Part shown: one piece after another, positions 6,582 to 12,827 of the stretch
Layout of the letters: the number at the start of each line of letters is the position of its first letter
Position numbering within the stretch: the first letter of the stretch is position 1
DNA from: Anaerolineaceae bacterium UBA5311
GTDB lineage: Bacteria > Chloroflexota > Anaerolineae > Anaerolineales > Anaerolineaceae
DNA length: 14,418 nt
Direction: 5' to 3'
Assembly (NCBI GenBank): GCA_002411175.1
Contig: DHRN01000076.1
Location: 500 to 14,917 of the forward strand
Translations under genes and position numbers: made by a program
Notes under the pieces: model-generated
Seen by the model: the letters and a program-made list of their open reading frames with translations, nothing else
Databases searched by the model: none
What the model was told of the DNA's origin: nothing

Positions 6582-8084
6582 ATGGCAAAATATGTTGGAG
6601 CAATCGATCAAGGAACCACCAGCACCCGTTTTATGGTCTTTGACCACGCGGGAAAAGTGGTTGGCTATGATCAAAAAGAGCACGAACAAATCTACCCGAA
6701 ACCAGGGTGGGTTGAGCACGATCCTCTCGAGATCATCCAGGCAACCAAGGATGTTGTCGCTGGCGCGCTCAATAAACTCAAGATTGATGTCAAGGAAATC
6801 GCCGCTATCGGTGTCACCAATCAGCGCGAAACCGCGGTCGTATGGGAAAAAGCCACAGGCAAACCTGTTTACAACGCGATTGTCTGGCAGGATACCCGTA
6901 CTGACAAAATCTGCAACGAACTCGCAAAAGATGGCGGGCAGGATCGCTTCCGAACCAAAGTTGGCTTGCCTTTAGCAACCTACTTCTCTGGTATGAAAGT
7001 GAAATGGATTTTGGAGAATGACCCTGCTCTCAAAGAAAAGGCTGAAAAAGGCGAAATTCTCTTTGGAAACATTGACACCTGGGTAATCTGGAATATGACC
7101 GGCGGTCCTCAGGGCGGCGTTCATATCACCGACGTCACCAATGCCTCCCGTACTTTCATGATGAACCTCGAGACCCTTGATTGGGATCCTGAGCTGCTGG
7201 AAGTATTGGGCGTTCCCCGTGCAATGCTGCCTGACATCAAAGCATCAAGCCAGGTTTATGGCTACATCAAGGGCAGTCAGCTGGACGGTATTCCGATCGC
7301 TGGCGATCTGGGCGACCAGCAAGCCGCCCTCTTCGGTCAGACCTGCTACAGCCCTGGAGAAGCCAAGAACACCTATGGCACCGGCTGCTTCATGCTCATG
7401 AACACCGGTACAACCCCTGTCCAGTCCAAGAATGGTCTGCTGACCACACTTGGCTACAAAATTGGCAACGAACCGGCTGTTTATGCATTGGAAGGTTCAA
7501 TCGCTATCACTGGCGCGCTCGTACAGTGGCTGCGCGACAACCTCAAGATGATCGAAAAATCGTCTGATATCGAAATGCTTGCCAATAGTGTAGAGGATTC
7601 CGGCGGTATTTACTTCGTGCCGGCATTCTCTGGTCTGTTTGCTCCCTACTGGAAGAGCGATGCACGCGGTGTTATCGTCGGTCTGACCCGCTATATCAAT
7701 GGCGGTCACCTGGCTCGTGCAGTCCTTGAAGCAACCGCGTATCAGACAGCTGAAGTCCTCGAAGCCATGAACAAGGATTCTGGCGTTGAGTTGACCGCTC
7801 TGAAGGTTGACGGCGGCATGGTCTACAACGAGACCCTGATGCAATTCCAGTCCGACATCCTCGGCGTGCCAGTGATTCGCCCGACTGTCGCAGAAACTAC
7901 CGCCTTGGGCGCTGCTTATGCGGCGGGTCTGGCTGTTGGCTTCTGGGAGAAGGTCGAAGATCTGCGCGAAAATTGGGCTATTGACAAAGAATGGCATCCC
8001 GAAATGGATGAAGAGACCCGCGATAAGCTCTACAAAGGTTGGAAGAAAGCGGTCACGCGCTCTTTCGATTGGGTCGAAGAATAG
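6582..8084 (+). CDS. glpK: Glycerol kinase
   Basis: A 500-residue FGGY-family kinase making sn-glycerol-3-phosphate from glycerol and ATP, which traps glycerol in the cytoplasm. Visible are the phosphate-binding I-D-Q-G-T-T-S-T-R at 8-16, W-V-E-H-D-P, Q-R-E-T, W-Q-D-T-R at 102-106, the catalytic Asp245 in G-D-L-G-D-Q-Q-A-A-L-F-G-Q, and the C-terminal FGGY signature around T-V-A-E-T-T-A-L-G-A-A-Y. Length matches the family. AAAAGGAG precedes the ATG. The activation-loop region (226-240, Y-G-Y-I-K-G-S-Q) has no histidine where Firmicute enzymes carry the HPr-phosphorylated His, and no G-G-T-R like the E. coli fructose-bisphosphate site, so both controls are probably missing. The gene sits between dhaL and dhaM, and a strong terminator follows. 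Confidence 0.97.
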   Translation: MAKYVGAIDQGTTSTRFMVFDHAGKVVGYDQKEHEQIYPKPGWVEHDPLEIIQATKDVVAGALNKLKIDVKEIAAIGVTNQRETAVVWEKATGKPVYNAIVWQDTRTDKICNELAKDGGQDRFRTKVGLPLATYFSGMKVKWILENDPALKEKAEKGEILFGNIDTWVIWNMTGGPQGGVHITDVTNASRTFMMNLETLDWDPELLEVLGVPRAMLPDIKASSQVYGYIKGSQLDGIPIAGDLGDQQAALFGQTCYSPGEAKNTYGTGCFMLMNTGTTPVQSKNGLLTTLGYKIGNEPAVYALEGSIAITGALVQWLRDNLKMIEKSSDIEMLANSVEDSGGIYFVPAFSGLFAPYWKSDARGVIVGLTRYINGGHLARAVLEATAYQTAEVLEAMNKDSGVELTALKVDGGMVYNETLMQFQSDILGVPVIRPTVAETTALGAAYAAGLAVGFWEKVEDLRENWAIDKEWHPEMDEETRDKLYKGWKKAVTRSFDWVEE

Positions 8085-8103
8085 TTTCAATTCTCGTTTA
8101 GAA

Positions 8104-8143
8104 TTAAGGGGCGGAGCCTGCGCTTTCGCCCCTAATTTTTTTT
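8104..8143 (+). terminator. Intrinsic terminator after glpK
   Basis: Arms AGGGGCG (8107-8113) and CGCCCCT (8127-8133) form a GC-rich stem, extended by imperfect A/T pairs, and eight T residues follow at 8136-8143. It lies 20-59 bp after glpK and before the small membrane protein gene, so the last two genes may be read at a lower level or from their own start. No clear promoter was seen in the short gap. Confidence 0.85.
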
Positions 8144-8163
8144 ATTGAATCGGAGAATCTGCA

Positions 8164-8463
8164 ATGAGCATCAATAATAACAAAACCAAAGCAAAAAAGA
8201 AGGAAGACTTTGATCTGGCAGAGCTTAGAAAACCCTGGATCCAAAAGAAAACCGGATTTATCATCATTACTGTTTTAAGTATCGCCCTCATGATTTTGGT
8301 TGCCGTTCAAATCATTATGGGAAGCGGAGAATGGGGTCGCGGAATTCTATGGGGTTTCCTATTTGGCGGCAGCATTTGGATGGTCTTCTTTGGTATGACC
8401 TGGTTTCATTCGCTCTTTCGATCCAAACCAACAGAAACTGACAACGCAAAAAATCAAAAGTAG
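8164..8463 (+). CDS. Small two-helix membrane protein of unknown function
   Basis: A 99-residue protein I do not recognise. Residues 1-28 are polar and lysine-rich (K-T-K-A-K-K-K-E-D), then come two hydrophobic segments, roughly 31-52 and 60-82, the second rich in Gly, Trp and Phe, and a polar tail of about 15 residues. A positively charged N-terminus and the R-S-K tail suggest both ends are cytoplasmic, with a short G-S-G-E-W-G turn outside. GGAG lies eight bases before the ATG. The gene starts 20 bp after the terminator and ends nine bases before the ATG of dhaM, so these two are co-transcribed and probably coupled. Its place inside a glycerol/dihydroxyacetone operon hints at a membrane role in that pathway, without direct evidence. 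Confidence 0.8.
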   Translation: MSINNNKTKAKKKEDFDLAELRKPWIQKKTGFIIITVLSIALMILVAVQIIMGSGEWGRGILWGFLFGGSIWMVFFGMTWFHSLFRSKPTETDNAKNQK

Positions 8464-8472
8464 AGGGTGGAG

Positions 8473-9222
8473 ATGGTTAATATCCTGCTTGTTTCACACA
8501 GTCACAAACTTGCCCAGGGAACTGCCGAACTCGTCCGGCAAATGGCACCTTCTCCTGATTTGAAAATCAGGGTTGCCGCTGGTATTGGTGACAACCACGA
8601 GGAAATTGGCACGGACGCGGTAGAAATTATGGATGCTTTGAATGAGCTGGCAGAGAATAACGACGTCCTGGTGCTGATGGATCTTGGCAGTGCGGTTTTG
8701 AGCACCGAAATGGCTCTGCAAATGCTTGACGAAGCAGTAGCAGCCAGAGTGCGAATGTGTCCGGCAGCTTTTGTGGAGGGCGCGATTGCGGCTGGCGTGC
8801 AGGCAAACCTGGGAAGCACGCTTCAGGAAGTTTATGACGAGGCAATGAACGCGCTGGCTGCCAAGCAACAGCAGATTTTGGGAGAGCTGCCTGCCGAGAA
8901 CCCGGAAGTTGTCGATGTGACCGAATCACTTGAGAAGGTTGATGAGGGGAAAATCGGGGTCAACGTGACCGTCACAAACCCGTCTGGATTGCATGCCCGC
9001 CCTGCCGCGTTGTTTATCCAAACCGTGAAAAAGTATGATGCCAGCCTGAGCGTCACGAACCTGACCAATAACACCGAGCCCGTTTTTATAAAGGGCATGA
9101 TCTCTGCGATGCTGCTGGGGGCAAAGCAGGGTGACGAGCTGCTCCTGGAGGCATCGGGCTCTGACAGCCAGGCATTGTTGGATGAGTTGGAAGAATTATT
9201 TTTAGATAATTTTGGGGAATAG
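8473..9222 (+). CDS. dhaM: Dihydroxyacetone kinase phosphotransfer subunit DhaM, EIIA-HPr fusion
   Basis: A 249-residue protein carrying phosphate from PTS enzyme I to DhaL. The N-terminal ~130 residues are a mannose-type EIIA domain with active-site His9 (V-S-H-S-H) and D-L-G-S-A near 70-74. A glutamine/acid-rich linker (about 131-160) leads to an HPr domain with the G-L-H-A-R-P-A-A motif and His174. The Ser46 position of HPr reads K-G instead of K-S, so HPr-kinase control is unlikely. E. coli DhaM carries a further enzyme I-like part; here the protein ends after HPr, so separate enzyme I is needed. The ATG at 8473 is chosen for GAGG six bases upstream and the normal DhaM N-terminus; a GTG at 8467 has no site. 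The structured repeat module begins on its stop codon. Confidence 0.93.
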   Translation: MVNILLVSHSHKLAQGTAELVRQMAPSPDLKIRVAAGIGDNHEEIGTDAVEIMDALNELAENNDVLVLMDLGSAVLSTEMALQMLDEAVAARVRMCPAAFVEGAIAAGVQANLGSTLQEVYDEAMNALAAKQQQILGELPAENPEVVDVTESLEKVDEGKIGVNVTVTNPSGLHARPAALFIQTVKKYDASLSVTNLTNNTEPVFIKGMISAMLLGAKQGDELLLEASGSDSQALLDELEELFLDNFGE

Positions 9223-9414
9223 CGCCTCCAATCCGCTGTTGTGTGTGGTCATTGTGTATGGCGGATTGAAAACACACAAAGTGCGAGTAGAGGAAAGTAT
9301 GAGGCGTTTTCAATACACGGCTTCGCCGGTACAAACGTCTCGCCCAACGAAAAGATGGCTTCGCCGGAACGGGACAAGCCACGTTCCCTACGAAAAATTT
9401 GCGTTATTGACTAT
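9222..9414. repeat. Structured repeat module, copy A (193 bp)
   Basis: This copy starts on the last base of the dhaM stop and is collinear with 9658-9935. Its parts in order: the C-G-C-C-T-C-C edge; inverted arms CAATCCGC (9229-9236) and GCGGATTG (9261-9268); a second stem ATTGAAAAC (9265-9273) with GTTTTCAAT (9306-9314) around a 32-nt loop; a CGGC/GCCG mini-hairpin near 9319-9329; and one REP-like unit (9366-9387, arms GGAACG/CGTTCC). The first and second stems share ATTG, so only one can form at a time. No open frame here looks like a gene. Confidence 0.8.
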
Positions 9415-9657
9415 AAGAGTAAGGGACGGCTGCCATGCCGTCCCGCAAACAGCCATATGGCGTGACGTCTGAACCAACGAAGTCGGTAAAATTCTTGTTG
9501 GTAAAGGTACAGATTCTTACTATGTATACTTCGCATCACTTCGTTCAGAATGATAAAACCCAGTTCCTGTTCCCTGTTCGCGGCTGCCATGCCGTCCCGC
9601 GAATAGCCGTAGGGCGAGATTGGAGGCGCCGGATTATTCCATTGACGAGAGTGTATC
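9415..9657. repeat. Spacer with two copies of a palindromic repeat and an inverted module end
   Basis: Two copies of a ~38-bp repeat sharing 20 identical bases lie at 9427-9446 and 9581-9600. The first sits in a perfect hairpin GGGACGGC/GCCGTCCC (9423-9444, loop TGCCAT). The second has different outer bases but still forms a hairpin, TTCGCGG/CCGCGAA (9577-9603). At 9618-9629 GATTGGAGGCGC is the exact inverse of the edge of copy B (9658-9669). Nothing in 9455-9570 is recognisable. Confidence 0.7.
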
Positions 9658-9935
9658 GCGCCTCCAATCCGCCGTTGTGTATGGTCATTGTGGTCGGCGG
9701 ATTGAGGGGGAACAACATCACCGTCACACCAATGTCACAACCCCCTCAATACACGGCTTTGCCGGTATAAACGTCTCGCCCTACGATAAGATGGCTTCGC
9801 CGGAACGGGACAAGCCACGTTCCCTACAAAAGATGGCTTCGCCGGAACGGGACGAGCCACGTTCCCTACAAAAGGATGGTTTCTCCGGAACGGGACGAGC
9901 CGCGTTCCCTACGAAAGATTTGCGTTATCGACTAT
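9658..9935. repeat. Structured repeat module, copy B, with expanded REP-like array
   Basis: Collinear with 9222-9414 but 85 bp longer, exactly two extra REP-like units (42 + 43 bp). First stem CAATCCGCC (9665-9673) with GGCGGATTG (9696-9704); second stem ATTGAGGGGG (9701-9710) with CCCCCTCAAT (9741-9750), loop 30 nt. The second stem-loop is 50 nt in both copies, though inner sequence is unrelated. REP-like hairpins lie at 9802-9823, 9844-9865 and 9887-9908, each followed by CTAC (GTAG on the minus strand). The small open frames across this region read through repeat DNA. Confidence 0.8.
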
Positions 9936-10049
9936 CCCCGAGGCTTTCATTTTAGTATTCTCAAAAATAACCGCTTCCTCTTGGAAATCTGGTGATTTTA
10001 ATAAAATGAGTAAATCAGACAATACTTAACACCACTTTTGTATTTCCGC

Positions 10050-10078
10050 TTGACTTTTATCAATAATAGCTGTAAAGT
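10050..10078 (+). promoter_or_regulatory. Sigma-70 type promoter of the marR-ABC operon
   Basis: TTGACT (10050-10055) and TAAAGT (10073-10078) are separated by exactly 17 bp in an AT-rich stretch. Transcription should start near 10085, about 25 bp before the marR ATG. The preceding 9936-10049 is AT-rich and otherwise featureless. Confidence 0.7.
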
Positions 10079-10093
10079 TAAGCGCTCTTAACT
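10076..10093. promoter_or_regulatory. Palindromic operator overlapping the -10 element, probable MarR autoregulation site
   Basis: AGTTAAG (10076-10082) and CTTAACT (10087-10093) form a perfect 18-bp dyad with CGCT in the centre. It covers the end of the -10 element and the expected start site, so a bound dimer would block RNA polymerase. Further half-sites occur at 10025-10030 (CTTAAC) and about 10095-10099 (TTAAG). Size and symmetry suit a MarR-family dimer. Confidence 0.65.
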
Positions 10094-10109
10094 ATTAAGC
10101 GAAATTAAT

Positions 10110-10580
10110 ATGAACGAACAACTATTACAATCCCTCTACGACTTGGCAGATCTGATCGCCCGAAACTCGTTAATCGAACGATTTCATTTCATCCAGGAAT
10201 CAGGGCTCTCTCAAAGCCAAATGATGAGCCTGTTCTATTTGCATCGGCACCAGGGTGCCGCCATAAAAGACCTGGCAAACCATCTGGGTATTTCCAATCC
10301 GGCTGTTTCGCAGTTAATCGAGAAATTGGTCAGATCTGAGTTGGTTACCCGAATAGACAACCCCAGTGACCGGCGCGGAAAACTGCTGGAGTTAACTGAA
10401 AAGGGCAAAGTGGTCGTCAGCGATGCGAAATACGCGCACCACCAGTGGATCAAAACCTTAGCCGAGACCATCCAACCCGAGGAGGTCCCGCTGATCTACC
10501 AGGCGATCCAAATTATCCTCGAGAAAAATTACTCATTAAAAGCTTCTCAGAAGCAATCTTCAACTCAAGGTGAAAATTAA
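10110..10580 (+). CDS. MarR-family transcriptional regulator
   Basis: A 156-residue winged-helix repressor. Residues about 33-100 carry the MarR DNA-binding fold: S-Q-S-Q-M-M-S-L-F-Y-L-H, the recognition helix region S-N-P-A-V-S-Q-L-I-E-K-L, and the wing D-N-P-S-D-R-R-G-K, a family signature, then L-T-E-K-G. Helices at both ends would form the dimer interface. The ATG at 10110 has no clear ribosome site, only A/T-rich sequence after a short leader, so translation may be weak. The gene ends three bases before the first ABC gene and a palindrome covers its promoter, so it most likely represses itself and the exporter until a ligand binds. The ligand cannot be read from sequence. Confidence 0.9.
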   Translation: MNEQLLQSLYDLADLIARNSLIERFHFIQESGLSQSQMMSLFYLHRHQGAAIKDLANHLGISNPAVSQLIEKLVRSELVTRIDNPSDRRGKLLELTEKGKVVVSDAKYAHHQWIKTLAETIQPEEVPLIYQAIQIILEKNYSLKASQKQSSTQGEN

Positions 10581-10583
10581 CCT

Positions 10584-12827
10584 ATGCTCAGATTAAAAAA
10601 ATATATCATCCCTTACTGGAAAAACATCATTTTTGCCGTCATCATGGTAATTGTGGTGGCATCGGCAGACTTACAACTTCCCGATCTGCTTTCACAAATC
10701 ATCAATGTCGGCATCCAACAGCAGGGCATCGAGAGCGGAGCGCCAGGTGCCATCAGCACCGAGACTATCCACTCGTTCGAACTGCTGCTCAGCCCCGAAG
10801 AATACTCCGCAATCCTGGCGTATTATGACCTGGTTGAGCCAGGTTCCGAAAAGGCATTGACATTAGTTGAGGATTTTCCGGCAATACAAAATGAACCGGT
10901 CTATATTCTCAAACCGATTGAAGAAGCCGACCAGCAAGCGCTGGAGAACCTGGTTGCCAAACCGCTGATTTTTATCCAGGCGCTCAACTTGCTCCAGAAT
11001 GACCCGGAAGGAGCCAGTCAGCTGCTTGGAGAAAACCTGCCCGCGCAATTGATGGAGATCCCTGCGGGGGTCAGCCTCGAGCAACTGTTGAACGCTATGC
11101 CGACGGAACAGCAAGCAGCTCTTTCAAACGCTGTCAACGCTCACCTTTCCTCGCTTGAAGGGTCTATTTTGCATCAATTGACCGTGCAGTCGATCAACAC
11201 GGAATACGCCCGGATGGGTGTTGATATCCAGCGTACTCAAAACCAATACATTTTGAGAATCGGACTGCGAATGATCCTGGTGGCGGTGGTTGGGCTTATC
11301 GCTTCACTGACGGTCAGTCATTTCGCCTCGCGTACAGCCGCCGGGGTCGGCAGGGATGTCCGCTCAGCCATTTTTACCAAGGTGGAGAATTTCACAACGG
11401 CAGAGTTTGAAAAGTTTTCGACAGCCTCATTGATTACCCGCACGACCAACGATGTTGTCCAGGTGCAGATGGTGGTCTTTATGTTGATGCGAATGGCTTT
11501 CCAGGCGCCGATGATCGGCACATTAGGAATTATCCGCGCGCTTGATAAGAGCCCGGGCATGTGGTGGACCATCGCCCTGATCGTTGGCGTGTTATTAATC
11601 GTCGTCATATCGCTTTTTGCAATTGTCACACCTAAATTCAAAATCATCCAACAATTAATTGACCGGCTAAACCTGGTTATGCGCGAAAACCTTTCTGGCT
11701 TAATGGTTGTACGCGCTTTCAATAAACAGGATTACGAAGAAGCCCGCTTTGACCGTGCCAATCTGGATGTTACTGAAAACCAGATCTTCATCGGTCGCGC
11801 GTTAGCGTTCATGTTCCCGATCATGAACATCGTGATGTGGGGCGGGCAGGTGCTGGTAATTGCGGTTGGGGCAAGGTTTGTCGCTCAGAGCGCGATTCAG
11901 GTCGGTGACCTGATTGCTTTTATGCAATATTCAACGCAGATTTTCTTCTCATTTATGCAACTTTCCATGCTCTTCGTCTTTATTCCCCGCGCGGCTGTTT
12001 CGGGCGACCGTATCGCGGACGTTTTGGAAACACCGATCACGATTATCGATCCCGTCGAACCAGTTGAGCTCCCGGAATCCACCAGGGGGGTGGTCGAATT
12101 CCACGATGTCGATTTCAGGTATCCGGATGCCGAAGAAGACGTCTTGCATGACATCAGTTTTAGAGCCGAACCCGGAGAAGTGACTGCGATCATTGGTTCG
12201 ACCGGCTCTGGCAAGTCAACTTTAGTGAACCTGTTGCCACGATTTTTCGATGTCACCAAGGGCAAAATTACGATAGATGGCATTGATATTCGCGATATAA
12301 CCCAACATGAACTGCGAAATCAGATTGGCTACGCCCCTCAAAAAGGACTGCTCTTTAGCGGTACAGTTGCCTCGAACCTGCAGGTGGGCAAACCCGATGC
12401 GACTGAGGCAGATATGCTTGAGGCGATCCAAATCGCCCAGGCATCAGATTTTGTGATCAATCATGAAGATGGATTAAATATGGAGATATCCCAGGGAGGG
12501 AGCAACGTTTCTGGCGGTCAAAAGCAAAGGCTTTCCATTGCCAGGGCGGTGATCGACAAGCCGCCGGTATTTATTTTTGATGATACTTTTTCCGCGCTCG
12601 ACTATAAAACCGACGCGGCATTGAGGAAAGCATTGAGACAAAACTTAGGAGACAGCACACTGCTTGTAGTCACGCAGCGAGTAGCGACCGCGAAATTGTC
12701 AGACCAAATCCTTGTTTTGGATAACGGTCGTATGGTCGGGACGGGCACCCATAAAGAATTGATGGAGTCTTGTAAGACCTACCAGGAAATTGCCAGCTCA
12801 CAACTAAGCGAGGAGGAATTAGCATGA
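10584..12827 (+). CDS. ABC exporter half-transporter with degenerate ATP site and large external insert
   Basis: A 747-residue type IV ABC exporter subunit (TMD then NBD). TM1 spans about 14-30, but TM2 starts only near 223; the ~180 residues between them are hydrophilic, Gln/Glu/Leu-rich and predicted outside the membrane, where the usual loop is far shorter. The NBD has Walker A G-S-T-G-S-G-K-S (538-545), signature V-S-G-G-Q (642-646) and Walker B F-I-F-D-D (Asp666), where the catalytic Glu is Asp667. The switch histidine is Gln698 (V-T-Q-R). These changes match the TM287-type subunit of heterodimeric exporters, which supplies the non-hydrolytic site. The partner gene overlaps the stop by four bases (ATGA). 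The substrate is unknown; multidrug or lipid export is usual for the family. Confidence 0.93.
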   Translation: MLRLKKYIIPYWKNIIFAVIMVIVVASADLQLPDLLSQIINVGIQQQGIESGAPGAISTETIHSFELLLSPEEYSAILAYYDLVEPGSEKALTLVEDFPAIQNEPVYILKPIEEADQQALENLVAKPLIFIQALNLLQNDPEGASQLLGENLPAQLMEIPAGVSLEQLLNAMPTEQQAALSNAVNAHLSSLEGSILHQLTVQSINTEYARMGVDIQRTQNQYILRIGLRMILVAVVGLIASLTVSHFASRTAAGVGRDVRSAIFTKVENFTTAEFEKFSTASLITRTTNDVVQVQMVVFMLMRMAFQAPMIGTLGIIRALDKSPGMWWTIALIVGVLLIVVISLFAIVTPKFKIIQQLIDRLNLVMRENLSGLMVVRAFNKQDYEEARFDRANLDVTENQIFIGRALAFMFPIMNIVMWGGQVLVIAVGARFVAQSAIQVGDLIAFMQYSTQIFFSFMQLSMLFVFIPRAAVSGDRIADVLETPITIIDPVEPVELPESTRGVVEFHDVDFRYPDAEEDVLHDISFRAEPGEVTAIIGSTGSGKSTLVNLLPRFFDVTKGKITIDGIDIRDITQHELRNQIGYAPQKGLLFSGTVASNLQVGKPDATEADMLEAIQIAQASDFVINHEDGLNMEISQGGSNVSGGQKQRLSIARAVIDKPPVFIFDDTFSALDYKTDAALRKALRQNLGDSTLLVVTQRVATAKLSDQILVLDNGRMVGTGTHKELMESCKTYQEIASSQLSEEELA

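Noticed and set aside
8467..8475. GTG at 8467 as the dhaM start
   Set aside because: It has no ribosome site at a workable distance, while the ATG at 8473 has GAGG six bases upstream and gives the normal N-terminus with His9.
9222..9935. Modules A and B as integron attC sites with cassettes
   Set aside because: The characteristic core sites of attC (RYYYAAC and GTTRRRY) were not seen and no open frame lies between the modules.
9212..9955. Several plus- and minus-strand open frames of 60-111 codons in the repeat island
   Set aside because: They run through both repeat families, have no good ribosome site, and encode repeated peptide segments that follow the DNA repeats.
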